A stretch of 64,000 nt of DNA from Methylomicrobium sp035916875 (GCF_035916875.1 NZ_JAXUHN010000092.1:1-64000); one strand, 5' to 3'; counted from the first letter of the stretch, positions 25,821 to 35,045 are shown. Numbers and translations: made by a program. Notes: a model not told the origin generated them from the letters alone.

Positions 25821-28502
25821 ATGGGCCCTCATTATCTCAGCCGTTTTTTCTCACCCCGATCAATCGCCATCGTCGGCGCATCGGAACGCCCTGACAGTGT
25901 AGGACACCGGCTATTGCTGAATATGCAGGAAGCCGGGTTCAAAGGCGGCATTTATCCCGTCAATCTGAAACACGAAACTTTACTCGGTTGCAAAGTTTAC
26001 CGCGACATTAATTCGATTCCTGAAGAACTCGATCTGGTCGTGATCGCGACACCAGCAGCTACCGTACCCGACATCATGCGGCAATGCGGAGACAAAGGCA
26101 TCAATTGTGTGATCATCATCAGCGCCGGCTTCGGCGAGCTGGGCGCGGAAGGAAAACGCCTGCAGGATGAGATTCTGGATATTGCACATCGCTACGGCAT
26201 TCGCATCATCGGCCCGAATTGCCTTGGGGTAATCCGCCCGAGCGTCCATCTGAATGCGACCTTCGGCGATGGCCCGGTCAAGGACGGCAATCTGGCGCTG
26301 CTGTCGCAATCGGGGGCGGTCTGCACCGCGATTCTGGATTGGGCGCAAGCCAACGACATCGGCTTTTCGACGGTCGTGTCGATGGGCGGCGCGGCCGACA
26401 TCGATTTCGGCGAAGTGCTGGATTATCTGGCGTTGGATAGCAAAACGACCGGTATCTTGATGTATGTCGAAGGTGTCAGGGATGCGCGCCGATTTTTGAG
26501 CGGACTCAAAGTCGCGGCACGGCTGAAGCCGGTGATTCTGATCAAATCCGGCCGCCATGAGGCGGGTTGCAAGGCCGCGATGTCGCATACCGGCGCGCTG
26601 GTCGGCGGCGACGATGTGTTCGATGCGGCGATCGAGCGGGCTGGCGTGGTCAGGGTTTACAGTATCGCGGAACTGTTCTCGGCCGCGCGCATCCTGGTTA
26701 ACAATTATCTGGTCAAGCAGGCGCGGTTGGCGATCATCACCAATGCCGGCGGGCCTGGCGTCATGAGCACCGACCGTGCCGGAGATGTCGGCGTAAAAAT
26801 GGCCGAACTCAGTCAGCAAAGCATCGATGCCTTGAACCAGGTATTGCCGGCGCACTGGTCGCACGGCAATCCGATCGACATTCTCGGCGATGCGACCGCC
26901 GAGCGCTATCAGAAAGCGCTCGAAGCCTGTTTGCACGATCCGAATGTCGATGGCGTGCTGGTGATACTGACGCCGCAAGCGATGACTCATCCGACGCAAA
27001 TCGCGCATTGCGTGATCGAGGCGGCCGAAACCTGCAGCAAGCTGGTGCTCGCCTCCTGGACCGGCGGCGCCAAGGTCAAGGAGGGCCGGGCGCTGTTTGA
27101 AAACAGCCGGGTCGCGCATTTCGACACGCCCGAAGTCGCGGTCGATGCCTTTTCGTTTCTCGCGAAATATCACGACAATCAGATTTTGCTCAAACAGATA
27201 CCTTCCATTACCGAAGAACTGCGCGCTCCGGATGTGGACGGCGCGCGGCTGATTATCGAGCGCATTTTGTCCGAAGGACGGCAGGTGCTGACCACGCAGG
27301 AATCGAAATCTATTCTGGCCGCGTTTCACATCCCGGTCACGCAAACGATCAAGGTTACGGATGCGAAGGACGCGATGATCGTGGCCGAGTCGATGGGCTT
27401 CCCTGTGGTATTGAAGGTGAACATGGCCGAGTTCAGCCACAAAACCGACATCGGCGGCGTCAGGCTGAACATTCGCAGTGTGCACGAAGTGTCACGTATT
27501 TTTGCCGAAATGGAAGCGGCGATTCGACAGACGCATCCGGAAGTCAGCCAAATCGTGATGACGATCGAACCGATGGTCGGGTCGCAGAGCGGGCGCGAGT
27601 TGATGATCGGCGTGATTCGTGATCCTGTGTTTGGTCCGGCGATCAGCTTTGGTCTTGGCGGCACCCTGGTCGAAATTTTACAGGATAGGTCGGTCGCGCT
27701 GCCGCCGTTGAATGCCTATATGGCCGGTCAAATCATTGCGAAAACGAAGGCCGCGAAATATCTGGCCGCATTTCGGCAATTGCCTCCGGCCCATAGCAAA
27801 GCCCTGATTGACGTCTTGCTGAATGTTTCGGTGATGGTCAGCGAACTGCCGGAAATCCTCGAACTCGACATAAATCCGTTGATTGTCGACGAAAACGGCG
27901 TGATGGCGGTCGACGCCAGGATCAAGACGCAGCTATCGCACGAACTGATGCCGTACGCACACATGGCGATTCATCCTTATCCGCATGAATTGACCGAGCA
28001 TTATCAACTGGCAAACGGCATCAACATTACGATTCGACCGATTCGTCCGGAAGATGGCGATCTGGAAAAAGATTTCGTGCACCGCCTCTCCGAACGCAGC
28101 AAATATTTTCGTTTCATGCAGGCGCTGCAGGAACTGACGCCGGAAATGATCGTGCGTTTCACACAGATCGATTATGACCGCGAAATGTCGTTTATCGCGG
28201 TCTCCGAGCAAGAAATCCCGCCGAAGGAATACGGCGTCGGCCGCTACATCATGAACCCGGACGGCCGTTCGGTCGAATTTGCCTTGGTTGTGTCCGATGA
28301 CTGCCAGTGTAAGGGCATCGGCACTCGTCTGATGAAAACCTTGATGCGCACAGCGAAGTTCAAAGGCATTGCATTTATCGAAGGCGAAGTGTTGACCGTG
28401 AACAAGCCGATGCTGTCATTTGTCACTAAGCTCGGCTTTAGCATCGAAGAAATTCCCGGTGACCACGAAGTCGTGCGTGTGGTCAAGGATTTACGACAGT
28501 AG
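25821..28502 (+). CDS. ADP-forming acyl-CoA synthetase/GNAT acetyltransferase (Pat/PatZ-like)
   Basis: An 893-residue multidomain protein. The N-terminal CoA-binding domain (FFSPRSIAIVGASERPDSVGHRLL; IIGPNCLGVIRP) is followed by a succinyl-CoA synthetase-like domain (SQSGAVCTAILDW; SGRHEAGCKAAMSHTGALVG). An ATP-grasp domain is at about 455-690 (GFPVVLKVNMAEFSHKTDIGGV; MVGSQSGRELMIG). A C-terminal GNAT domain is at about 735-893 (ITIRPIRPEDGDLEK; SDDCQCKGIGTRLM). This is the layout of PatZ-type lysine acetyltransferases that control acetyl-CoA synthetase, and of bifunctional acetate-CoA ligases. Nearby fad genes fit acetyl-CoA control. Confidence 0.9.
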   Translation: MGPHYLSRFFSPRSIAIVGASERPDSVGHRLLLNMQEAGFKGGIYPVNLKHETLLGCKVYRDINSIPEELDLVVIATPAATVPDIMRQCGDKGINCVIIISAGFGELGAEGKRLQDEILDIAHRYGIRIIGPNCLGVIRPSVHLNATFGDGPVKDGNLALLSQSGAVCTAILDWAQANDIGFSTVVSMGGAADIDFGEVLDYLALDSKTTGILMYVEGVRDARRFLSGLKVAARLKPVILIKSGRHEAGCKAAMSHTGALVGGDDVFDAAIERAGVVRVYSIAELFSAARILVNNYLVKQARLAIITNAGGPGVMSTDRAGDVGVKMAELSQQSIDALNQVLPAHWSHGNPIDILGDATAERYQKALEACLHDPNVDGVLVILTPQAMTHPTQIAHCVIEAAETCSKLVLASWTGGAKVKEGRALFENSRVAHFDTPEVAVDAFSFLAKYHDNQILLKQIPSITEELRAPDVDGARLIIERILSEGRQVLTTQESKSILAAFHIPVTQTIKVTDAKDAMIVAESMGFPVVLKVNMAEFSHKTDIGGVRLNIRSVHEVSRIFAEMEAAIRQTHPEVSQIVMTIEPMVGSQSGRELMIGVIRDPVFGPAISFGLGGTLVEILQDRSVALPPLNAYMAGQIIAKTKAAKYLAAFRQLPPAHSKALIDVLLNVSVMVSELPEILELDINPLIVDENGVMAVDARIKTQLSHELMPYAHMAIHPYPHELTEHYQLANGINITIRPIRPEDGDLEKDFVHRLSERSKYFRFMQALQELTPEMIVRFTQIDYDREMSFIAVSEQEIPPKEYGVGRYIMNPDGRSVEFALVVSDDCQCKGIGTRLMKTLMRTAKFKGIAFIEGEVLTVNKPMLSFVTKLGFSIEEIPGDHEVVRVVKDLRQ

Positions 28503-28530
28503 GGTTTTTGTAAGGTAGGAAGCCGTTTTT

Positions 28531-28555
28531 CCTTCCCTCTTCACGTGAAGGAAGG
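28531..28555 (+). terminator. Hairpin after the synthetase/GNAT gene
   Basis: CCTTCC and GGAAGG arms surround a palindromic TTCACGTGAA centre, 29 bp after the stop codon. No long T-run follows. Confidence 0.4.
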
Positions 28556-28646
28556 ACGAAGGTGATAACGATCGGATTTATTAAATGATGCGGAGGCTTT
28601 TATTTCACCCCATCATTTGCGGGTTGGTTTTACTTCAAAACGACGG

Positions 28647-28901
28647 AATCTGACGATTTACGTGATCGACGTGTCAGCCGGCGACAAAATCCCGCGCAAG
28701 GGCGGTCCCGGCATCACCCGCTCGGACTTGCTGGTGATCAACAAAACCGACCTGGCGCCCCATGTCGGCGCGTCACTGGAGGTGATGGATCTCGACGCGA
28801 AGAAAATGCGTGGCGAACGGCCCTTCGTGTTTACCAATCTGAAAAAAAGCGAAGGATTGAAGGACGTCGAGGATTTCATTATCACGGCCGGAATGCTGTA
28901 G
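28647..28901 (+). pseudogene. ureG: C-terminal remnant of urease accessory protein UreG
   Basis: About 85 residues from LTIYVIDVSAGDKIPRKGGP through SDLLVINKTDLAPHVGA and MRGERPFVFTNLK to the stop at GML match the second half of the UreG GTPase, including the NKTD guanine-specificity motif. UreG is about 200 residues. The P-loop half and all other urease genes are absent, and the preceding in-frame codons do not resemble UreG. It is therefore a remnant of a lost urease cluster. A perfect palindrome follows directly. Confidence 0.85.
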
Positions 28902-28904
28902 CCC

Positions 28905-28934
28905 GGGAACGCCGAGCCGGGGCTCGGCGTTCCC
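28905..28934. terminator. Perfect 14-bp-arm palindrome after the ureG remnant
   Basis: GGGAACGCCGAGCC and GGCTCGGCGTTCCC with a 2-bp centre lie between the ureG remnant and the convergent dapB. The element could terminate both or be a REP-type unit. No T-run. Confidence 0.55.
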
Positions 28935-28965
28935 AGTCGTCCGTACGAGGAAGACGGCTCCGGCT

Positions 28966-29787
28966 TCAGCCGAGCGCTTTCAAGCCCAAGACGTCCTGCA
29001 TGTCATATAGGCCGCTCGGTTTGTCCTTCAGCCATAATGCCGCGCGCACCGCGCCGTTCGCAAAGGTCATCCGGCTGGTCGCCTTGTGCGTGATTTCGAC
29101 GCGTTCGCCATCGTCCGCAAACATCACGGTATGATCGCCGACGATGTCGCCCGCGCGAATCGTCGAAAAACCGATCGTTTTGCGGTCGCGCGCGCCGGTG
29201 TGGCCTTCGCGGCCGTAGATCGCGCAGTCTTTCAGGTCGCGGTCCAGCGTCGCAGCGATCACTTCGCCCATTCTGAGCGCCGTGCCGGACGGCGCATCGA
29301 CCTTGTGGCGATGATGTGCTTCGATGATTTCGATGTCGCAGCCGTCGCCCATCACCCTGGCGGTCATTTCGAGCAGTTTCAACGACAGGTTCACGCCGAC
29401 GCTCATATTCGGCGACAATACGATCGCGATATTCCGGGCGGCTTGCTCGATTGTCCGTTTTTGTTCCGGCGTGTAGCCGGTCGTGCCAATCACGACCTTT
29501 TTACCGGCAGCACGGCATTGTTCTATCAGCGTCATCGAGGTCTCGGGACGGGTAAAATCGATCAGCAAATCAAAATGATCGAGCACCGCTGACAGATCGT
29601 CGACCACATGCACGCCGATAGGCCCCATCCCGGCCAATTCGCCCGCATCCTTGCCAACCGCAAGACTGCCGATGCGCGACACCGCGGCGGTAAACTCCGC
29701 ATGGGCCGCCGCATCGGCCGCCCTGACCAAACAAGAACCCATGCGGCCGGAGACGCCCGCTACTGCAATTCGAAGCATTGTGCTCAT
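28966..29787 (-). CDS. dapB: 4-hydroxy-tetrahydrodipicolinate reductase
   Basis: A 273-residue enzyme reducing the dihydrodipicolinate-type intermediate with NAD(P)H in lysine and diaminopimelate synthesis. Motifs are VAGVSGRMG (nucleotide loop, about residues 8-16), DFTRPETS, EAHHRHKVDAPSGTA (catalytic His/Lys region, about 155-169) and GEVIGDHTV-like GDIVGDHTVMF. The ATG overlaps the dnaJ stop by 4 bp, so it is the last gene of the heat-shock operon. An alternative start three codons in has the same frame. Confidence 0.95.
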   Translation of the reverse strand: MSTMLRIAVAGVSGRMGSCLVRAADAAAHAEFTAAVSRIGSLAVGKDAGELAGMGPIGVHVVDDLSAVLDHFDLLIDFTRPETSMTLIEQCRAAGKKVVIGTTGYTPEQKRTIEQAARNIAIVLSPNMSVGVNLSLKLLEMTARVMGDGCDIEIIEAHHRHKVDAPSGTALRMGEVIAATLDRDLKDCAIYGREGHTGARDRKTIGFSTIRAGDIVGDHTVMFADDGERVEITHKATSRMTFANGAVRAALWLKDKPSGLYDMQDVLGLKALG

Positions 29788-30917
29788 CCTGTCAATTTAT
29801 CGAAAAAACTTTTCACGCCGTCGATGAACGAATGCTCCTGCGGACTGTGATGCTTGCCGCCGCCCATCAGCGATTCATTCAGTTGCGCGATCAAATCTTT
29901 TTGTTCCTTGGTCAGGTGCACCGGCGTTTCAACCTGCACCCGGCACAATAAATCGCCGACAGGGCCGCCGCGAACCGGTTTCACGCCCTTGCCGCGCAAA
30001 CGGAACAATTTTCCGGTTTGAGTTTCTGGTGGGATTTTCAGACTGACCTTACCGTCCAGGGTCGGCACCTCCAGATCGCCGCCGATGCAGGCAGTGGGGA
30101 AGCTGATCGGCACTTCGCAATACAAATTGGCTCCGTCACGCGTAAAGATCGGATGATCCTTGACTTGAATCTGCACATACAGATCGCCCGGCGGTCCACC
30201 CAACTCGCCGGCTTCGCCTTCGCCCGAGAGACGAATACGGTCGCCGGTATCAACGCCGGCCGGAATCTTGGCAGACAACGTTTTGGTATCCTGAACGCGG
30301 CCTTGTCCGTAACATTTGCCGCACGGGTCCTTGATTTGCTTGCCGGTGCCGCGGCAGGTTGGGCAGGTTTGCTGCACCGCAAAGAAGCCTTGTTGCATTC
30401 GGACCTGGCCGTGACCGTGACAGGTCGAACAGATCACCGGCGAGGTGCCTTTCTTCGCGCCGCTGCCGGAACATTCGCCGCAGGTCGTCAATACCTGTAC
30501 TCGAATCTTCGCTTCGGTGCCAGCCACCGCCTCTTCGAGCGTCAGCTCCAGATTGTAGCGCAGGTCGGAACCGCGCTGCGCGCCGCCGCGCTGGCGGCCG
30601 CCGCCGAAAATATCGCCGAACATGTCGCCGAAGACGTCGCTGAAACTGTCAGCGCCGAAGCCGCCGTAACGGCCGCCGCCCATTGATGAATCGACGCCGG
30701 CATGACCGAACTGATCATAAGCGGCGCGTTTTTTCGCATCGGACAAGACTTCGTACGCTTCCTTGATCTGCTTGAATTTGGCTTCCGCCTGCTCGGGATT
30801 ATCCTTGTTACGGTCAGGATGAAACTTCATCGCCATCTTGCGATAACTTTTTTTGATTTCTTCATCGCTGGCGTTTTTATCCACACCGAGAAGCTTGTAA
30901 TAATCTTCTTTTGCCAT
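29784..30917 (-). CDS. dnaJ: Chaperone DnaJ
   Basis: A 377-residue Hsp40 co-chaperone. The J domain has HPD in MKFHPDRNKD (about residues 33-35). A Gly/Phe-rich linker precedes four CxxCxGxG zinc repeats (CGECSGSG, CSTCHGHG, CPTCRGTG, CGKCYGQG), and the substrate-binding C-terminal domains follow. It delivers clients to DnaK and stimulates its ATPase. Downstream of dnaK, but separated by 246 bp containing inserted repeats. Confidence 0.97.
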   Translation of the reverse strand: MAKEDYYKLLGVDKNASDEEIKKSYRKMAMKFHPDRNKDNPEQAEAKFKQIKEAYEVLSDAKKRAAYDQFGHAGVDSSMGGGRYGGFGADSFSDVFGDMFGDIFGGGRQRGGAQRGSDLRYNLELTLEEAVAGTEAKIRVQVLTTCGECSGSGAKKGTSPVICSTCHGHGQVRMQQGFFAVQQTCPTCRGTGKQIKDPCGKCYGQGRVQDTKTLSAKIPAGVDTGDRIRLSGEGEAGELGGPPGDLYVQIQVKDHPIFTRDGANLYCEVPISFPTACIGGDLEVPTLDGKVSLKIPPETQTGKLFRLRGKGVKPVRGGPVGDLLCRVQVETPVHLTKEQKDLIAQLNESLMGGGKHHSPQEHSFIDGVKSFFDKLTG

Positions 30918-30946
30918 GTGTTGTTATTGAGTGGCTTTAAACAAAA

Positions 30947-30978
30947 TTGCAGGAGCAGGCAAATGCCTGTTCCTGCAA
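30947..30978. repeat. Hairpin upstream of dnaJ
   Basis: TTGCAGGAGCAGGC and GCCTGTTCCTGCAA pair with one mismatch around AAAT, 30 bp before the dnaJ start. Within a dnaK-dnaJ transcript it would form a strong stem. Confidence 0.6.
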
Positions 30979-30984
30979 GTAAAA

Positions 30985-31158
30985 TGTAGGGTGGGTAAAC
31001 AGTTATCGGCAATTATTCCTGCATTGCTCTATCTCCTGCGTCCATGCAGTCGTCGGCAATTGCTCCTGCATTGCTCTACCTCCTGCGCCCATGCAGTCGT
31101 CGTTTGCCCACCGTTTGCAGATGAAATCGGTGGGCAGAAAAGCATTGCCCACCCTACA
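30985..31158. repeat. Inserted element with terminal inverted repeats between dnaK and dnaJ
   Basis: The ends are TGTAGGGTGGGTAA (30985-30998) and TTGCCCACCCTACA (31145-31158), inverted with one mismatch. Inside are two tandem 47-bp copies (31006-31052 and 31053-31099) of a TCGGCAATT...CCATGCAGTCG unit that differ at a few positions. No frame is plausible. It looks like a small non-autonomous element. Confidence 0.7.
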
Positions 31159-31163
31159 AAGCT

Positions 31164-33092
31164 TTAGCCTTTCTTGTCGTCCTTGACTTCTTCAAACTCC
31201 GCATCGACCACGCCGTCATCGGAATGACCCGAAGCGGAATGCCCGCCCGCATGCTCGCCGCCTTCGGATGCCGATTTTTGCGCATAGACGCGCTCCGCCA
31301 TCTTGCCCGACAGTTCGGTCAGATGATTCGTTTTGCTTTCGATCTCGGACTTGCTGTCGCCTTTGCAAGCCTGTTTCAGTTCTTCGATCGCCTTTTCAAT
31401 CGCGGCTTTTTCGTCGCTGCCGACCTGGTCGCCCAGTTCCTTGATCGATTTCTCGGTTGCATGGATCAGACCGTCCGCATGGTTGCGCGCGCTGACCAGT
31501 TCGGTCAGTTTGCGGTCTTCCTCGGCATGCGCCTCGGCGTCCTTGATCATGCGGTCGACTTCGGTGTCTGACAGACCGCTGGAAGCCTTGATCACGATCG
31601 ATTGCTTCTTGCCGGTTGCTTTGTCTTTTGCCGACACGTTCAAGATACCGTTCGCATCGATGTCGAAAGACACTTCGATTTGCGGAATACCGCGCGGCGC
31701 TGGAGGAATATCGCTCAGGTCGAAACGGCCCAGCGATTTGTTCGCGGACGCCACTTCCCGCTCGCCCTGCAAGACATGCACGGTCACCGCGGTTTGATTG
31801 TCGTCGGCGGTCGAGAACACCTGCGACGCATTGGTCGGAATCGTGGTGTTTTTCTCGATCAGCTTAGTCATTACCCCGCCCAAGGTTTCGATACCCAGAG
31901 ACAAAGGAATCACGTCGAGCAATAGCACGTCCTTGACTTCGCCGCCGAGTACGCCAGCCTGGATCGCTGCCCCCAAGGCCACCGCTTCGTCAGGGTTCAC
32001 GTCCTTGCGCGGTTCCTTACCGAAAATGGATTTGACCATGTCCTGAACTTTCGGCATCCGGGTTTGGCCGCCAACCAGGATTACATCATTGATTTCGGAG
32101 GCTTTCAAACCGGCGTCTTTCAGCGCGACTTCGCAAGGGCCTTTGGTACGATTGATCAATTCCTCGACCAGAGACTCCAGTTTCGCGCGGGTCAGTTTCA
32201 CGTTCAAGTGTTTCGGACCGCTCGCATCGGCCGTAATGTACGGCAGGTTCACGTCGGTTTGCTGGGCTGAAGACAGCTCGATCTTGGCTTTTTCGGCCGC
32301 TTCTTTCAGACGTTGCAGCGCTAGCGGATCATTGTGCACATCGACGCCGCTTTCTTTCTTGAATTCGGACGCCAGATATTCGATGATGCGCGCGTCGAAG
32401 TCTTCACCGCCGAGGAAGGTGTCGCCGTTGGTCGACAACACTTCGAACTGGTGCTCGCCTTCGATTTCGGCGATTTCGATGATCGAGATATCGAAGGTAC
32501 CGCCGCCGAGGTCATAGACCGCGATCTTGGTGTCGCCTTTCGGCTTGTCCATGCCGAAAGCCAGCGCCGATGCGGTCGGCTCGTTGATGATCCGCTTGAC
32601 TTCGAGGCCCGCGATACGGCCGGCGTCCTTGGTCGCCTGACGTTGTGAGTCGTTGAAATATGCCGGCACGGTGATCACCGCTTCTTTGACTTCTTCGCCC
32701 AAATAGGCTTCGGCGTCTTTTTTCAGCTTCATCAACACGCGGGCGGAGATTTCCGGCGCCGCCATTTTCTTGCCGTGCACTTCGACCCAGGCGTCGCCGT
32801 TTTCGGCTTCGGCGATCTTATACGGCACCATCTTGATGTCTTTTTGTACGACATCGTCCTTGAAGCGGCGTCCGATCAGACGTTTGATCGCGAACAGGGT
32901 GTTCTTCGGATTGGTGACCGCTTGCCGTTTGGCCGATTGGCCGACCAGTACTTCGTCGTCACTGGTGAAAGCGATGATCGACGGCGTGGTGCGCGCGCCT
33001 TCGCTGTTTTCTATCACTTTCGCGACGCCGTTTTCGAGGACCGCGACGCAAGAGTTGGTCGTGCCTAAATCTATGCCGATAATTTTAGCCAT
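31164..33092 (-). CDS. dnaK: Chaperone DnaK (Hsp70)
   Basis: A 642-residue Hsp70. The ATPase domain starts with IGIDLGTTNSCVAVLE and has VYDLGGGTFDISII and VGGQTRMPKVQ. The interdomain linker VKDVLLLDVIPLSLGIET leads to the substrate-binding domain. The Gly/Ser/His-rich tail ends near DAEFEEVKDD. GGAG precedes the ATG. Part of hrcA-grpE-dnaK-dnaJ-dapB. Confidence 0.98.
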   Translation of the reverse strand: MAKIIGIDLGTTNSCVAVLENGVAKVIENSEGARTTPSIIAFTSDDEVLVGQSAKRQAVTNPKNTLFAIKRLIGRRFKDDVVQKDIKMVPYKIAEAENGDAWVEVHGKKMAAPEISARVLMKLKKDAEAYLGEEVKEAVITVPAYFNDSQRQATKDAGRIAGLEVKRIINEPTASALAFGMDKPKGDTKIAVYDLGGGTFDISIIEIAEIEGEHQFEVLSTNGDTFLGGEDFDARIIEYLASEFKKESGVDVHNDPLALQRLKEAAEKAKIELSSAQQTDVNLPYITADASGPKHLNVKLTRAKLESLVEELINRTKGPCEVALKDAGLKASEINDVILVGGQTRMPKVQDMVKSIFGKEPRKDVNPDEAVALGAAIQAGVLGGEVKDVLLLDVIPLSLGIETLGGVMTKLIEKNTTIPTNASQVFSTADDNQTAVTVHVLQGEREVASANKSLGRFDLSDIPPAPRGIPQIEVSFDIDANGILNVSAKDKATGKKQSIVIKASSGLSDTEVDRMIKDAEAHAEEDRKLTELVSARNHADGLIHATEKSIKELGDQVGSDEKAAIEKAIEELKQACKGDSKSEIESKTNHLTELSGKMAERVYAQKSASEGGEHAGGHSASGHSDDGVVDAEFEEVKDDKKG

Positions 33093-33164
33093 TGAATGCT
33101 CCAGACTTGAATTTGTTTATTAGGGTTGAATTTGTTTTTGTATATGGGGGCTGTTTGTGCGAGT

Positions 33165-33794
33165 TCAAGCCTGTTCGTCGATAATCGGGGGCATTGTTTC
33201 CGGTTTTTGCGGCGCTTTCGCGACCACCACCATTGCCGGCCGCAGCAGGCGTCCGTTCAAGCTATAGCCTTTTTGGAAGACATTGACGACCGAATTCGGC
33301 GCGGCGCCTTCGATTTCCTGCACCATCATCGCCTGATGCTGTTCGGCGTTGAAAGGCTGGCCGAGCGGGTCGATCGCTTCGATGTGGAATTTGTCGAATG
33401 CCGCTTCGAATTGCTTCAAGGTCAGTTCGCTGCCTTCGCGGAATTTTTGTACTTCCGGGCTGTCTCCGGTCGCGGCCTGAAGGCCGAGAACGAGGCTATC
33501 CAGCACCGGCAACAAGGCTTTCGCGAAGTTCTCCAGCGCAAATTTGTGCGCGCTTTCGAGATCCCGCTGCGTTCTTTTACGCAGATTATCCATTTCGGCG
33601 ACCGTTCTGACCGCCTTGTCCCAGTTTTCCTGCGCTTTCTGTTCGGCCTCGGCCAGTTTGGCCTGCAATTCTTCTACTGTCGGTTCCTGTTCAGCCAATT
33701 CGGTTGCCGGCGCTTCGGTTTCTTGTACCGGTTCAACGGGTGCCTGAATTTCGGCGTTTACCTGGGCTTTGGTGTTTTCCTGATCGTTGCTCAT
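33165..33794 (-). CDS. grpE: Nucleotide exchange factor GrpE
   Basis: A 209-residue protein that releases ADP from DnaK. An acidic, Gln/Glu-rich N-terminus leads to a long coiled coil (about residues 50-120, with RTVAEMDNLRKRTQRDLE). The beta-domain has FEAAFDKFHIEAIDPLGQPFNAEQHQAM and VVNVFQKGYSLNGRLLRPAMV. AGGAAAA precedes the ATG. It lies 62 bp after hrcA and 72 bp before dnaK. Confidence 0.96.
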   Translation of the reverse strand: MSNDQENTKAQVNAEIQAPVEPVQETEAPATELAEQEPTVEELQAKLAEAEQKAQENWDKAVRTVAEMDNLRKRTQRDLESAHKFALENFAKALLPVLDSLVLGLQAATGDSPEVQKFREGSELTLKQFEAAFDKFHIEAIDPLGQPFNAEQHQAMMVQEIEGAAPNSVVNVFQKGYSLNGRLLRPAMVVVAKAPQKPETMPPIIDEQA

Positions 33795-33856
33795 TCAAAA
33801 TTTTCCTGCAAAAAGTTAGTCATGCGCATGAGAGCGCGCCCAAAATCGTCTGAACG

Positions 33857-34912
33857 TTATGATGGGGATGCGGATTTCGGATTCAAGGCGGCACTCAATA
33901 ATTTTGCGGTCACATCGACATACGGAATGATTTTTTCATAAGCCATCCGCGTCGGGCCGATCACGCCAAGCACGCCGACCACTTCGTCGCTGACCGAATA
34001 GGACGAGGTGACCAGGCTGCAATGATCGAACGCCTGATAGCCGGACTCCTCGCCGATAAAAATCTGCACGCCGTCGGCCTTCATGCATTGATCGAGCAGA
34101 TGGATCACGCTCTGTTTCTGGCTAAACGCTTCAAACAGGGTACGGAGCCGATCGCGGTCGGACAATTCGGAAAAACCCATCAGATTGGTTTCGCCGCTCA
34201 GTACGAAATCTTCCTTGTTATCGTCAGGCTCGAATGCCAACTGCGCCATCTTGATCGCATCGAGCATCAATTGATTCATTTCTTCGCGGTCATCCTGCAA
34301 CTCTTGCAGCACCGCGTCGCGCACCGCCGCCAGGCTGCGCCCCGAATAGATCGAATTCAGATAATTAGCCGCCTGTTGCAATTCGGCAGGGCTGAACAAG
34401 CGCGAGGTATGAATGATCTTGTTATGTACTTCTTGCTCATTGGTCACGAAGATGACCAGTACGCGCGAATGCGATAACGGCAAAAACTCGACATGGCGCA
34501 GACACAACAATTCGCGCTTTGGCAAGGTCACGACGCCTGCCATCTGGGTCAACTCGGAAAGCAAGCGCGAAGCCACGCCGAGCGCCTTGCTCTGATTGTC
34601 GATCGCAGACAAGCTTTCCTGCAGCCGGCTCATCTCGCGAAGTTCGAGCGGCTTGACGGTCAATAGACTATCGACAAACAACCGGTAGCCGCTGACTGTG
34701 GGCACTCTGCCCGCAGACGTATGCGGTGAATGAATCAACCCCAAGTCCTCAAGATCGGACATTACGTTGCGAATCGTGGCGGGGCTCAATTTTAAATCGG
34801 AGTCTTTCGACAACGCGCGCGACCCGACCGGTTGCCCGTCACTGATATAACGTTCGATCAACGTCTTCAATAATTGCAACGAGCGTTCATTTAATGGATG
34901 CGGATGAGTCAC
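33857..34912 (-). CDS. hrcA: Heat-inducible transcription repressor HrcA
   Basis: A 351-residue repressor that binds CIRCE operators and senses heat shock. The N-terminal winged helix reads SDGQPVGSRALSKDSDLKLSPATIRNVMSD... with SPHTSAGRVPT after it. The GAF-like core ends with VGVLGVIGPTRMAYEKIIPYVD. I start at GTG 34912 (AGAGG 6 bases upstream). The longer frame would run through the CIRCE element. The operator lies 26 bp before this start, so the gene represses its own operon. Confidence 0.94.
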   Translation of the reverse strand: MTHPHPLNERSLQLLKTLIERYISDGQPVGSRALSKDSDLKLSPATIRNVMSDLEDLGLIHSPHTSAGRVPTVSGYRLFVDSLLTVKPLELREMSRLQESLSAIDNQSKALGVASRLLSELTQMAGVVTLPKRELLCLRHVEFLPLSHSRVLVIFVTNEQEVHNKIIHTSRLFSPAELQQAANYLNSIYSGRSLAAVRDAVLQELQDDREEMNQLMLDAIKMAQLAFEPDDNKEDFVLSGETNLMGFSELSDRDRLRTLFEAFSQKQSVIHLLDQCMKADGVQIFIGEESGYQAFDHCSLVTSSYSVSDEVVGVLGVIGPTRMAYEKIIPYVDVTAKLLSAALNPKSASPS

Positions 34913-34937
34913 ACTAACCTCTAACAGAAATCGTTTT

Positions 34938-34964
34938 TTAGCACTCTGTCGGCGCGAGTGCCAA
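34938..34964. promoter_or_regulatory. CIRCE operator
   Basis: TTAGCACTC (34938-34946), a 9-bp spacer and GAGTGCCAA (34956-34964) match the CIRCE consensus TTAGCACTC-N9-GAGTGCTAA with one mismatch. Its position just before hrcA indicates HrcA control of the hrcA-grpE-dnaK-dnaJ operon. Confidence 0.92.
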
Positions 34965-35045
34965 CGGATCAAGTTAGCAGCACGGCCGTTTGTTGTCAAC
35001 AAAGCTATTCGAAACAATTTGATAAAAGCACATCCCTTGCCTTTA

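Noticed and set aside
25980..27485. 501-codon open frame antisense to the acyl-CoA synthetase/GNAT gene
   Set aside because: Low-complexity Arg/His/Asp-rich translation; the sense gene has full domain motifs.
31006..31099. Tandem 47-bp repeat considered as a CRISPR fragment
   Set aside because: Two directly adjacent copies without spacers and no cas genes.
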